Origin: Escherichia ruysiae
GTDB taxonomy: Bacteria; Pseudomonadota; Gammaproteobacteria; Enterobacterales; Enterobacteriaceae
Length of the DNA stretch: 64,000 bases
Reading direction: 5' to 3' (one strand)
Assembly: GCF_902498915.1 (NCBI RefSeq)
Contig: NZ_CABVLQ010000001.1
The translations under genes and the position numbers were made by a program. The notes under the pieces are model-generated. The model worked only from the letters and a program-made list of their open reading frames with translations. It had not been told where the DNA came from and ran no database searches. This document shows, one piece after another, positions 27,811 to 36,900 of this stretch (positions are counted from its first letter, which is position 1; every line of letters starts with the position of its first letter).

Positions 27811-28959
27811 TTATTCCTGCCACGGATGAATAATTACGCCTTGCACCACGCGGTTTACGGTGCCACTGGCTGATGGGGAATCCGGCGTATTGCCCATATG
27901 CAGCGACTGCATCAGTGCAAACGTCTGGGCGTACATCAGGAAGCAAAATGCCTGCTCAACGTCGATAAAGTGACGGGATGGCGGCAGGATGATATGCGGG
28001 CCGGCGGCAACAATGTCGTTGCTTTCAGCGGCGATGGCGATCACGCGCATTGCCTGGTTGTCGCGGCGGAGTTCTGCCAGCAGATCAAGATCATACTGAC
28101 GGGTGTAGGGGTGGCTGGAGACAAACACCACGACCAGCGTTTCATCATCGACCAGCGATTTCGGGCCATGACGGAATCCGGTCGGGGAATCATAAAAAGC
28201 CGCCAGTTTACCCGCCGTCAGTTCCAGCACTTTCAGCGCCGACTCACGTGCCGCGCCCTGTAAGCCACCGCTGCCGAGATAAACGATCCGTTTCCACGGC
28301 GCGTAACCAAACACGCCTTCGCTGAAATCGCCGAGCGAGGTCAGGATCGCCTGGCAACGATCCGCCACGTCGCGGAAGGTCTGGCTGTTGATTGTCTCAG
28401 GCGCGAAAACCGCGAGGCAGCTGGCCATCATGGTGGTAATACTGCTGGTCATCGCAAAGCCGCGATCGTGCGTTTCTGCGGGCATCAGCAGGGCAAACGC
28501 GTTATCGCTGTTGAGCGCGTTTTGATAGAGATCGCCCGCTTCATTGCAGGTGATCGGCAGGTGATAGCACTCCGGTACAAATTGATTTGCCAGTTCCACG
28601 GCAGCGACGCTTTCCGGGCTATTGCCGGATCGACCGAAGGAGATCAGCAGCAGCGGATGCGCTGGATTCAGGTAGTCCATCGGATTGGTAACCAGATCGG
28701 TGGTCGGTACGGCGCTGAAGTTTTTGCCGGTATGGCTGGCGAGCCACGGCGCGATGATGTCACCGATAAATGCCGAGGTTCCGGCACCGGTCAGGATTAC
28801 CCGCAGGTTCTCTTTGCGCAGTAACGGTTCAAGAAAGTTATTGAGCGCGGAACGTAGCGCGTCAATGTTGGCGAGCGAACGAAGCCACGCGCGAGGCTGA
28901 TGGCGGATCTCTTCTTCAGTCCATGTACCGGTGGTGGCAGGGGGGTAATTTTCTGGCAT
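27811..28959 (-). CDS. agaS: Galactosamine-6-phosphate deaminase/ketosimerase AgaS
   Basis: 382 residues with two SIS domains (LRVILTGAGTSAFIGDII; IVYLGSGGLQGAARESAL). Published genetics indicate AgaS, not AgaI, deaminates and isomerises galactosamine-6-P to tagatose-6-P. First gene of the agaS-kbaY-agaBCDI operon, with AgaR-like boxes upstream. In strains with a full cluster agaA lies just upstream; here it is absent. Confidence 0.95.
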   Translation of the reverse strand: MPENYPPATTGTWTEEEIRHQPRAWLRSLANIDALRSALNNFLEPLLRKENLRVILTGAGTSAFIGDIIAPWLASHTGKNFSAVPTTDLVTNPMDYLNPAHPLLLISFGRSGNSPESVAAVELANQFVPECYHLPITCNEAGDLYQNALNSDNAFALLMPAETHDRGFAMTSSITTMMASCLAVFAPETINSQTFRDVADRCQAILTSLGDFSEGVFGYAPWKRIVYLGSGGLQGAARESALKVLELTAGKLAAFYDSPTGFRHGPKSLVDDETLVVVFVSSHPYTRQYDLDLLAELRRDNQAMRVIAIAAESNDIVAAGPHIILPPSRHFIDVEQAFCFLMYAQTFALMQSLHMGNTPDSPSASGTVNRVVQGVIIHPWQE

Positions 28960-29381
28960 AACTCAATCCTTAGTTTGATGAACTTGACGTCGGGCGTTAT
29001 AGCTTTCGCTTACCTTTCGTTTCATTTCACTTGGTGATATCTTTCGTTGATTAAAATTTATAGAAAAGAAACTGAAAGTTCAATGAAGAGAAAGGAAATA
29101 AAACGAAATTTGTGATCGTTGAAAGAAAAGACAAGGGAAGATAAAGGGATTGTTTGATGGGGGGATATTTGCACCGATTGCCGGATGCGGCGTAAACGCC
29201 TTATCCGCCTGGCAGCCACCAGCCGCAGGTCGGATAAGACGCGTCAGCGTCGCATCCGACACCGGTGCAAAAGTCAAAACAAAAGAAAAAAGGCCTTGTG
29301 AGGGAAGTGAAAGCCAGATAAAGAAACGAAAGTGTAAAACGCCACTCACAGTCTTTTACCAATAGCGGCGGGGCGCTTACC
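28960..29381. promoter_or_regulatory. agaF-agaS gap: agaS promoter with AgaR-like boxes; agaA absent
   Basis: 422 bp without a gene. Near agaS are repeated CTTTCGTTT/AAACGAAA motifs (about 29011-29034, 29041-29049, 29100-29108), and another AAGAAACGAAAGTG at 29321-29334; these match the CTTTCGTTT-type sites of the DeoR-family repressor AgaR. The middle is a REP pair. No stretch resembling N-acetylgalactosamine-6-phosphate deacetylase (agaA) is left. Confidence 0.75.
29177..29268. repeat. REP pair in the agaF-agaS gap
   Basis: TTGCCGGATGCGGCGTAAAC...CTTATCC and GGTCGGATAAGACGCGTCAG...GCATCCGAC face each other; outside them, GCACCGATTG and CACCGGTGC nearly pair too, so the whole unit can fold into a long hairpin. 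It occupies the place where agaA is found in other strains. Confidence 0.9.
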
Positions 29382-29816
29382 TCATATTCCTTCCTCGACC
29401 GGACATTCTTTATGGCAGCGGCCTAACTCGTCCACCAGACTGGTCAGCCCACGGTGTCCGCACTCCAGCGCCTGCACACGGAATTCTTCTCCGCTTAACC
29501 CTTCGCGCTCCAGCACCATTTCCAGTAATAGTTGCAAATTGGTGCCGGTGATCACTTCACAGCCCGGTTTTTGCATCGCCAGCGTTGAAGCTACGCGAAA
29601 CGGTGTGCCGCCCAGCAAATCCGTCAGAAAAACAATGCCGTCTTCACAATCCAGTTGGGCGATGGCTTCTTCAAGCTGCGATGTAAGCAGCGCGGTGCTT
29701 GAGGTTTCCGGAAAATCGATGGCGATAAACTGCGATTGCTCACCGAGGATTTGCTTCATTGCTTTTTCCATGCCGCTGGCAAATCCGCCATGCCCTGTCA
29801 AAATAATACTTAACAT
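29382..29816 (-). CDS. agaF: N-acetylgalactosamine PTS EIIA AgaF
   Basis: 144 residues, mannose-type EIIA. MLSIILTGHGGFASGMEKAM carries the phospho-accepting His9. It donates phosphate to AgaV and probably AgaB. Deleted in K-12 but present here. Its stop is in ATATGAGGTAAG: the TGA overlaps an ATG, as if a coupled start of agaA once followed, but that frame closes after two codons. Confidence 0.95.
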   Translation of the reverse strand: MLSIILTGHGGFASGMEKAMKQILGEQSQFIAIDFPETSSTALLTSQLEEAIAQLDCEDGIVFLTDLLGGTPFRVASTLAMQKPGCEVITGTNLQLLLEMVLEREGLSGEEFRVQALECGHRGLTSLVDELGRCHKECPVEEGI

Positions 29817-29833
29817 CTAATACCTCATTGTAT

Positions 29834-30718
29834 TTAAAGGAAATGACAGAATTTACCGACGATGCCGAGAACCACAGTGATTGCAATCAGGCGCAGCGGA
29901 CTCCAGCCGCGACGTACCAGCCAGAACATGGTCAGGGTATAGACCAGCGGTAAGAAGGCAGGCATCAGTTTGTCGATAACGTCAGTCTGTAGCTTAACCA
30001 CTGCGTCGCCTGCCGTGATTTCCAGCGTGGTGCTTAATCGGACATAGGTTGCTACCAGCGCGCCGATCACCGTCATCCCGACGATAGACGCCGCATGACC
30101 GACTTTTTTGGTATTCGCTTTAATTAGCGGGATCGCCGCCACGCCCATTCGATAAGCGTAATGCGCAAGACCAAAACGCAGGCCGAGATGCACCACGTTG
30201 AATAACACGATAAATACCACGGCGCCGAGAATAGAGCCTTGCAACGCCAGACTGGCACCAATCCCGCCGCAAATTGGCAGCAGCGTCAGCCAGAACATCG
30301 CGTCGCCAATCCCGCCGAGCGGCGCACCGACAGCAATTTTGGTGCTCTGAATACTGTTAACGTCCTGCTTAGAACGCTCCATCGCAAGGATAATGCCGAT
30401 CACAAACGTCACCAGAAACGGGTGAGTATTGAAAAAGCCCATATGGCCTTTCATGGCGCGCGCCAGGTCGCGTTTATTGGTATGGATCTTTTTCAGTGCA
30501 GGCAGCAGACCGTACAACCAGCCGGAAGCCTGCATACGTTCGTAGTTGAAAGAAGCCTGTAACAGCATGGAACGCCATGCGACGCGATTGATATCTTTTT
30601 TCGTTAACTCCGCGCCAATGCTTTGATCTTCATATACGTTTTCATTGACGCCAGTCAGCAGTGCTTCTTCGTTTTCACTGACGTTCGGCAGGGTCGTTTG
30701 ATTAGATGCCATCTTCAA
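29834..30718 (-). CDS. agaE: N-acetylgalactosamine PTS EIID AgaE
   Basis: 294 residues, mannose-type EIID and paralogous to AgaD (both share the LLQASFNYERMQA block and GPIAGIGDA/GAPLGGIGDAMFW). Together with AgaV, AgaW and AgaF it forms the complete GalNAc transporter. Absent in K-12, where a deletion fuses agaW to agaA. Overlaps the agaW end by 17 bp. The frame is intact, unlike agaD. Confidence 0.95.
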   Translation of the reverse strand: MKMASNQTTLPNVSENEEALLTGVNENVYEDQSIGAELTKKDINRVAWRSMLLQASFNYERMQASGWLYGLLPALKKIHTNKRDLARAMKGHMGFFNTHPFLVTFVIGIILAMERSKQDVNSIQSTKIAVGAPLGGIGDAMFWLTLLPICGGIGASLALQGSILGAVVFIVLFNVVHLGLRFGLAHYAYRMGVAAIPLIKANTKKVGHAASIVGMTVIGALVATYVRLSTTLEITAGDAVVKLQTDVIDKLMPAFLPLVYTLTMFWLVRRGWSPLRLIAITVVLGIVGKFCHFL

Positions 30719-31481
30719 ATTCCTCTTTCTGTGCCGCAGGTTGAATCGGTTCAGGAGATTTACGCAGCAGGTCGATCAGCGCCATCGCCAGCGCGGCAGC
30801 AGCAATAGCCAGCACCGGTAACTTGAGCCAGGCGGCGGCAACAAAGCCCAGGATGAAGTAGGGGATGTAGACGTTTTTCATCATGATTTTCAGCAGCACG
30901 GCAAAACCGATTGCTGGCATGATGCCGCCTGCGACACCGAGGCCGTCGATTAAGCGTTGCGGCAGGACATCAATGATGGTTTTGGCATGTTCCGCACCGA
31001 AGTAAATCGGCAGGAAAGCGCAGAGAAAATAGAAGATGCCGAGCGCCAGCAGCGCCAGATAGTTCACGCGCTCAATGCCGCGTGTATCGGCATTTTCCGC
31101 CATCCGGTCGCAACGGGACATCACGCCAGACATCACCGAGAACAGGAAGGTAATCCCCATCTGTACCGCGACGGCGAAAGGTACGGCGATACCGACCGCG
31201 ACATCGGGTTTCACGCCGGTGGTAATAGCAAATGCCGTACCGACTATAGTACCGATAATTACGTTAGGCGGCTGTGCGCCCGCCAGCGGAGCCAGCCCCA
31301 TCCATACCAGTTCCAGCGTACCGCCGGTTAAAATACCGGTATGTAGATCGCCAAGTACCAGCCCAACCAACGGTCCAAGAACCACCGGGCGATGTATATG
31401 GGTTAAGCCGTTAAACATATCCAGGCCAGCGATAAAGGCGAGAATGCCCAACACGAACGCCTGCAACAGACTGATTTCCAT
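30702..31481 (-). CDS. agaW: N-acetylgalactosamine PTS EIIC AgaW
   Basis: 259 residues, full length (K-12 has only the N-terminal part). Mannose-type EIIC with LEISLL-like start and the signature GILTGGTLELVWMGLAPLAG. It lies between agaV and agaE with short or overlapping junctions, so the four PTS genes form one transcript with kbaZ. Confidence 0.95.
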   Translation of the reverse strand: MEISLLQAFVLGILAFIAGLDMFNGLTHIHRPVVLGPLVGLVLGDLHTGILTGGTLELVWMGLAPLAGAQPPNVIIGTIVGTAFAITTGVKPDVAVGIAVPFAVAVQMGITFLFSVMSGVMSRCDRMAENADTRGIERVNYLALLALGIFYFLCAFLPIYFGAEHAKTIIDVLPQRLIDGLGVAGGIMPAIGFAVLLKIMMKNVYIPYFILGFVAAAWLKLPVLAIAAAALAMALIDLLRKSPEPIQPAAQKEEFEDGI

Positions 31482-31491
31482 AATGAATCCC

Positions 31492-31965
31492 TCAAAGTAA
31501 TTTAAAGAGCTCCACAGCAGGTTCTGTCGGGACGCCCTGAACGAAGCATTCCACTCTGGCGGTTTTCAGATCGTTAAACGCCGCGATATCACCCGCATCT
31601 ACAGAAACCGTTTTGGTGATTTGCTGCTTGCCATTGGTGTAATGCATATTGCCAACGTTAATGCGACTCACCGGGACACCACCTTTTACCAGCGTCAGGA
31701 AATCGGCTGGTGTTTTGCAAACCAGCAGGATTTTCTGCCGGTCAGCGGCGCGATGGATATTGTCGATCACTTTTTGCAACGACCAGAAACGCACGGCGAT
31801 CCCTTCTGCCAGTACCATTTCCATCAGGTTTTGTTGTACCGGATCTTCAGCAACCTCATCATTGGCTACCAGAACCAGATTTGCCCCCGCAAATCCGACC
31901 CACTGAACGCCGACCTGACCGTGAATCAAGCGTTCATCAATCCGGCTTAAAACAATATTTGGCAT
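31492..31965 (-). CDS. agaV: N-acetylgalactosamine PTS EIIB AgaV
   Basis: 157 residues, mannose-type EIIB with LSRIDERLIHGQVG and the phospho-accepting His15. Paralogue of AgaB. Located between kbaZ and agaW. Confidence 0.95.
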   Translation of the reverse strand: MPNIVLSRIDERLIHGQVGVQWVGFAGANLVLVANDEVAEDPVQQNLMEMVLAEGIAVRFWSLQKVIDNIHRAADRQKILLVCKTPADFLTLVKGGVPVSRINVGNMHYTNGKQQITKTVSVDAGDIAAFNDLKTARVECFVQGVPTEPAVELFKLL

Positions 31966-31986
31966 AGCGTGTTCCTCTTGTTTTGG

Positions 31987-33267
31987 TTATTGGCCTCCAC
32001 AGGCTGTGTGGTACTGCGCCAGGATGTCCTGAATATGGTTGATAATGAGCGCCCTCGGCGTTGGTTGTAGCTCGCCGGAGCGAACTTTGACGTATTGCAG
32101 CGGCAGATACTGGCTGATGAGCGGCAGCGGAATTGGGGCATCCGCCAGGTTACGAATCAGATGGGCGAAAGCGTTATCAATCTGGCTGTCCGGCCAGTAG
32201 TAGCGCACGCGATCTGAGTAGCTGTAACCGCGTGCCAGACGACGTGCGTTGCCGTCACCGTGGTAGTGGCTTTGCCAGTATTCCGGGCGATCGAGCATCA
32301 CGTTTTCCAGTATCTGACGCAGACCGGAACAGGCTTTCGCTGGCACCAGCTCTTCTTCAATCGCCGCCAGAGAAAACAGGGCTTCACGCAGGGCGAAGGT
32401 CAGCGCCGGGCCAACTTTCAGAATGGCAAAGTGGTCGATTACCAACTGGCGCAGCGATTGCGGCGTTTGATAATCGGTAGAGTGAGCTTCGAAAATCAGC
32501 GTTTCATAGTGTTCAACCATCTGGCTTAAGGCGGTCGCTTTGGCTGGCTGATAATCAATAACGTTGGTGTGATCGAATTCGACGCCGGGTTGTACTACCA
32601 GGGCAATGATGCGTGGCCAGATGGCATTCAGACCCTGCTTTTCAAAAGCGTGACGATGAGCTTCCAGCGTGGCGCGGGCGGCATCCGGCGTGGTGACCGC
32701 CAGTTCGCTTAAGGTTTCATGAGCGCCGCCAGGCACCGGCACTTCAGTACCAATGACATACACCAGATCGGCTTCGCCAAAGTGTTCGCGGCAGGTTTCT
32801 TCCGCCACTTTCGCCAGACGGGCAGCGCGTTCAGCCACGATATCATCGGTTAAGGGAACCGGATCGCCCTGACAGGACATACTGCAATCAAGATGGATTT
32901 TTTTGAACCCCGCCGCGACGTAGCTTTTAATCAAATCATCGGCATTGGCCATCGCCTGAGCGGCAGGCAGATTCTGCCAGCGGTTTGGCCCCAGATGGTC
33001 ACCGCCGAGAATCAACGCGTCTTGCGGGAAATTCAGCGAGTCGGCAAGCTGGCAAACAAAGCCGCGAAAATCGGCGGGCGTCATTCCGGTATATCCGCCG
33101 AACTGATCCACCTGATTGGAGGTTGCTTCAATCAGTAACGGCGTTTGGTTTGCGAAGGCGTAGTGGATGGCGGCTTCCAGTACCAGCGGATGCGCGGAGC
33201 AAACGGCATAAATCCCATTTGTTTTGCCCTCTTTGTGCTGTCTCACCATTTCTATCAGATATTTCAC
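31987..33267 (-). CDS. kbaZ: Tagatose-1,6-bisphosphate aldolase accessory subunit KbaZ
   Basis: 426 residues, the family length. KbaZ/GatZ proteins have an aldolase-like barrel but serve as a chaperone-like subunit stabilising KbaY. Conserved blocks GGDHLGPNRWQNLPA, HLDCSMSCQGDP and VIGTEVPVPGGAHE are present. First gene of the kbaZ-agaVWEF operon, divergent from agaR across AgaR sites. Confidence 0.96.
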   Translation of the reverse strand: MKYLIEMVRQHKEGKTNGIYAVCSAHPLVLEAAIHYAFANQTPLLIEATSNQVDQFGGYTGMTPADFRGFVCQLADSLNFPQDALILGGDHLGPNRWQNLPAAQAMANADDLIKSYVAAGFKKIHLDCSMSCQGDPVPLTDDIVAERAARLAKVAEETCREHFGEADLVYVIGTEVPVPGGAHETLSELAVTTPDAARATLEAHRHAFEKQGLNAIWPRIIALVVQPGVEFDHTNVIDYQPAKATALSQMVEHYETLIFEAHSTDYQTPQSLRQLVIDHFAILKVGPALTFALREALFSLAAIEEELVPAKACSGLRQILENVMLDRPEYWQSHYHGDGNARRLARGYSYSDRVRYYWPDSQIDNAFAHLIRNLADAPIPLPLISQYLPLQYVKVRSGELQPTPRALIINHIQDILAQYHTACGGQ

Positions 33268-33516
33268 TTTCCTCTCCAGGCCAGATAACTGCCATTGCTG
33301 ATCTTTCGTTTTGTTTCAGTTGATACTGCGTCATGGTGAGGTAAAAATAAAACGAAAGGTAATTGTTTTCTGATCTGATTCACAAAAGAAACATAATGAA
33401 AGCTTCTGAAACAGGAGTCGCTTGCGTCAACGGGCAAGGTGGGCTTGCATTTGCTTAATAGAACGGTATTAATAATAAAAACGAAATGAAACGAAAGCTT
33501 TACGAAAGGATTTTCT
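33268..33516. promoter_or_regulatory. agaR-kbaZ divergent control region with AgaR-like boxes
   Basis: Several copies of the CTTTCGTTT-type motif lie between the divergent starts: CTTTCGTTTTGTTTC at 33302-33316, AAAACGAAAGG at 33349-33359, AAGAAACATAATGAAAGC at about 33385-33402, and ACGAAATGAAACGAAAGC plus ACGAAAGG at 33480-33508, the last just before the agaR start. They fit AgaR repression of both kbaZ and its own gene. Confidence 0.78.
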
Positions 33517-34326
33517 ATGAGTAATACCGACGCATCAGGTGAGAAACGAGTGACTGGCACCAGCGAACGACGAGAGCAGATCATTCAGCGCCTGCGTCAG
33601 CAAGGGAGTGTGCAGGTTAACGATCTGTCAGCATTATTTGGCGTTTCTACCGTGACGATCCGCAATGATCTGGCGTTTCTGGAAAAACAGGGGATCGCCG
33701 TGCGTGCGTATGGTGGCGCGTTGATCTGCGATGGCACGACGCTGTCAGTCGAGCCTTCGGTAGAAGATAAAAGCGCGCTGAACACGGCGATGAAACGCAG
33801 CGTTGCGAAAGCTGCCGTTGAGTTAATTAAGCCTGGTCATCGGGTGATCCTCGATTCCGGAACCACCACCTTTGAGATTGCCCGTCTGATGCGCAAGCAC
33901 ACCGACGTAATTGCGATGACCAACGGTATGAACGTGGCCAATGCGTTGCTGGAAGCTGAAGGGGTGGAACTGCTGATGACCGGCGGGCATTTGCGCCGTC
34001 AGTCGCAATCTTTTTACGGCGATCAGGCTGAACAATCGCTGCAAAATTACCACTTCGATATGCTGTTTCTCGGCGTAGACGCTATCGATCTGGAGCGCGG
34101 CGTCAGCACGCACAATGAAGATGAAGCTCGTTTAAACCGCCGGATGTGCGAAGTTGCGGAACGGATCATCGTGGTCACCGATTCCAGTAAGTTCAACCGC
34201 TCCAGTTTACATAAGATCATCGATACTCAGCGGATCGATATGATCATTGTCGATGAAGGCATTCCTGCGGATAGTCTGGAAGGACTGCGAAAGGCTGGGG
34301 TTGAGGTGATTCTGGTCGGGGAGTGA
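33517..34326 (+). CDS. agaR: DeoR-family transcriptional repressor AgaR
   Basis: 269 residues. N-terminal DeoR helix-turn-helix (REQIIQRLRQQGSVQVNDLS...GVSTVTIRNDLAFLEKQG) and a C-terminal sugar-phosphate-sensing domain (VILDSGTTTFEIARLM; DEARLNRRM). Represses the aga/kba operons; the amino-sugar phosphate intermediate is the inducer. It sits at the edge of the regulon with its operators upstream. Confidence 0.97.
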   Translation: MSNTDASGEKRVTGTSERREQIIQRLRQQGSVQVNDLSALFGVSTVTIRNDLAFLEKQGIAVRAYGGALICDGTTLSVEPSVEDKSALNTAMKRSVAKAAVELIKPGHRVILDSGTTTFEIARLMRKHTDVIAMTNGMNVANALLEAEGVELLMTGGHLRRQSQSFYGDQAEQSLQNYHFDMLFLGVDAIDLERGVSTHNEDEARLNRRMCEVAERIIVVTDSSKFNRSSLHKIIDTQRIDMIIVDEGIPADSLEGLRKAGVEVILVGE

Positions 34327-34380
34327 GAAATGGCGCCCGCTGGTCAAAACGGATGCGTTCGGCGGGCATTGTGAACACCA

Positions 34381-34845
34381 TCAATGGGTTTCTTCAGTCT
34401 CTCTGGTGAGGGTTTCCCAGTCGGCAGGAGGATGTCCTCTTTTTAACATTTTGCTGAATACGGTATAGGCATCTGTTTTTTTACTGTAGGTGCGCAGCGT
34501 GTTTTCATCGTTCATCCATCCCAGAATGATGACTTTCTCTTTTTCGCTGTAACGAAAGAAGAGACGATAACGACCAGCGCCAAATTTTACCCGTGACCAG
34601 TCTTTATTTTTCCCTGAGCCTAACGACTTGCCATGACGGAATGCCGGTGATGATGGATTGACCGTGATATGCTCCTCAATAACTTTATGTACTACTGCCA
34701 ATAACTTTGTGGCGGCTTTTTTCTGATAATTTTCAGGATCTTTCCCCTTTAATGTCTCAACTTCGGCAACTAAAGCGTCGTAGGTTTCCTGAAAGCAGGG
34801 ATGAGCATATAGCGCCCAACCATTAACCCTTTGTGGAAAATCCAT
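34381..34845 (-). CDS. yhaV: Toxin YhaV of the PrlF-YhaV system
   Basis: 154 residues, RelE-superfamily ribosome-dependent mRNA interferase. Contains the conserved C-terminal part WSRVKFGAGRYRLFFRYSEKEKVIILGWMNDENTLRTY with the Arg/Tyr surface of the family. It starts on the last base of prlF (1-bp overlap). Cleaves mRNA and inhibits growth unless bound by PrlF. Confidence 0.95.
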   Translation of the reverse strand: MDFPQRVNGWALYAHPCFQETYDALVAEVETLKGKDPENYQKKAATKLLAVVHKVIEEHITVNPSSPAFRHGKSLGSGKNKDWSRVKFGAGRYRLFFRYSEKEKVIILGWMNDENTLRTYSKKTDAYTVFSKMLKRGHPPADWETLTRETEETH

Positions 34846-35180
34846 TATTCGTCGTCGCCAATCTCATCATCAATGTTGACGTCCATGCCAGCGACAAGTC
34901 TCTTTCCTTGTTGAATTTCGAATGGACGAGTTTTTTGCGGGTTGTTCTGGATATCTGCATCCAGAAAACGCAAAAATGCATTCATAGTATGATCCTCCTG
35001 TTCATCTCCCACACGGCACATAAATACTTGCCCACCAGGCAGGATTTCGTAATGAATGCTGTCCAGGCCTGGCTTCAGTTTTAAGGCCTCACGCACTGGC
35101 GCGGGGATAGTTGTTTGTCCGCGTATCGTGACCTTTGATTCAGTGGTCAGTACAGCGTTAGAGCGAGCATTAGCGGGCAT
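34845..35180 (-). CDS. prlF: Antitoxin PrlF (SohA)
   Basis: 111 residues. N-terminal AbrB/SpoVT swapped-hairpin DNA-binding fold (ESKVTIRGQTTIPAPVREAL) and an acidic C-terminus (VDINIDDEIGDDE-like end) that holds the toxin. Antitoxin first, toxin second, as usual; the pair represses its own promoter upstream of 35180. Confidence 0.95.
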   Translation of the reverse strand: MPANARSNAVLTTESKVTIRGQTTIPAPVREALKLKPGLDSIHYEILPGGQVFMCRVGDEQEDHTMNAFLRFLDADIQNNPQKTRPFEIQQGKRLVAGMDVNIDDEIGDDE

Positions 35181-35328
35181 TGTTCACTGTCCTTTTACAG
35201 CCTTTTTTCTGCTCAAATTATAATCTTCAACTAAGGTAATGCAAATGCATTATTAATGGATGACGGGACTTGAAACAATAAAAACATGGCACTAAGGCCA
35301 TGTTTTGCGAGGCGCGTTCCAAAAGAAA

Positions 35329-36900
35329 TCAGGTCACCGGCGCCGGGTTAAACACCGCCAGTTGGTTATGCAGTCCCCATTGATCCGAGAAGGTTTTCTT
35401 CTTCCCGCTGGCGACATCGAGAATAAAGTGGAACAGCTTCCAGCCCACCTCTTCAATGGTCTCTTCGCCGGTGGCGATAGTGCCCGCATTAATATCCATC
35501 AAATCAAACCAGCGGTTCGCCAGTTCGGTGCGGGTCGCCATTTTAATGACCGGCACCGCCATCAGACCGTACGGTGTGCCGCGACCGGTCGTAAATACTT
35601 GCACGGTAATCCCTGAAGCCACCTGTTGGGTGCCACAGACGAAATCGCTGGCTGGCGTCGCGGCGTAAATTAATCCGCGTTTGGTCGGACGCTGACCGGG
35701 TGACAGCACTTCTACAATCGCGCTTTTACCTGATTTAGCAATGGAGCCGAGTGCCTTTTCCACCACGTTTGCCAGACCGCCTTTTTTGTTACCCGGCGAA
35801 GGGTTGGCGCTGCGGTCGGTTTTCCCCATATTGAGATAGTTGTCGTACCACTCCATCTCTTCCAGCAGGCGCTTGCCAACCTCTTCGTTAACAGCGCGCG
35901 GCGTCAGCAGATGAATGGCGTCACGCACTTCCGTGACTTCTGAGAACATCACCGTTGCGCCGCAGCGCACCAGTAAATCAGATGCATAACCCACTGCCGG
36001 GTTTGCCGTTACACCAGAAAACGCATCGCTGCCGCCGCACTGCATACCGACAACCAGTTCTGAAGCTGGACAGGTTTCTCGCTGCCGTTGATTTAATTTG
36101 TGCAGATGGCGATCGGCAACTTGCAAAATATCCTCGACCATTGACTGAAAACCGACATGTTTTTCATCCTGCAAGCTGACAATACTGGCACTTTCCACTG
36201 GAATAGCCGGTACATCATCCGTGCCGATCAGCAGGCGCTCAGGTTGCAATTTCTCGCAACCCAGACCAATCACCATCACCTCACCGCCAAAGTTTGGGTT
36301 AAGCGAAATGTTGTGAATAGTACGAATAGGCACCACCGCCGCCGGAGCGTTAATCGCCATGCCACAACCGTACAGATGATTCAGCCCCACCACGCCATCG
36401 ACGTTCGGGTATTTCGGCAGCAGGTCACGCTCAATGATTTTCACCACGTAATCCACCACGCCCGCCACACAGTGGACGCTGGTGGTGATGCCGAGCAGGT
36501 TTTTGGTTCCCACGCTGCCATCGGCATTGCGATAGCCTTCAAAGGTATAACCTTCAAGCGCCGGTAAGGGTTCCGGCACTTTAGTTGCCAGTGGCAGCGT
36601 GTGTAATGGCGGCGCTTCCGGCAGTACTACCATTGATTCGTCGATCCAACTTCCGCGTGGGATCGCGCGCACGGCGTAACCAATCACTTCGCCATAACGA
36701 ATAATTTCACCACTAGCCGGAATGTCCAGCAATGCGACTTTATGCCCCTGGGGAATATGTTCAATTAATTCCAGCCCATCCGGAAAACGCGTTCCTGCTT
36801 TCAGGCCATTATCATTAACAATAATTGCCACATTATCTGTGTTGTGAACTTTTATATAAAACGCAGTCGGCGTTTCTTGTCTGATTTCGATGTTGGCCAT
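35329..36900 (-). CDS. garD: Galactarate dehydratase (L-threo-forming) GarD
   Basis: 523 residues. Converts galactarate to 5-dehydro-4-deoxy-D-glucarate. UxaA-type family with an N-terminal SAF-like domain (to about 110) and the catalytic core with GVVGLNHLYGCGMAI, VGMQCGGSDAFSG, and GRGTPYGL. Divergent from the gar operon across a 544-bp control region; regulated by CdaR with glycerate/sugar diacids in E. coli. Confidence 0.97.
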   Translation of the reverse strand: MANIEIRQETPTAFYIKVHNTDNVAIIVNDNGLKAGTRFPDGLELIEHIPQGHKVALLDIPASGEIIRYGEVIGYAVRAIPRGSWIDESMVVLPEAPPLHTLPLATKVPEPLPALEGYTFEGYRNADGSVGTKNLLGITTSVHCVAGVVDYVVKIIERDLLPKYPNVDGVVGLNHLYGCGMAINAPAAVVPIRTIHNISLNPNFGGEVMVIGLGCEKLQPERLLIGTDDVPAIPVESASIVSLQDEKHVGFQSMVEDILQVADRHLHKLNQRQRETCPASELVVGMQCGGSDAFSGVTANPAVGYASDLLVRCGATVMFSEVTEVRDAIHLLTPRAVNEEVGKRLLEEMEWYDNYLNMGKTDRSANPSPGNKKGGLANVVEKALGSIAKSGKSAIVEVLSPGQRPTKRGLIYAATPASDFVCGTQQVASGITVQVFTTGRGTPYGLMAVPVIKMATRTELANRWFDLMDINAGTIATGEETIEEVGWKLFHFILDVASGKKKTFSDQWGLHNQLAVFNPAPVT

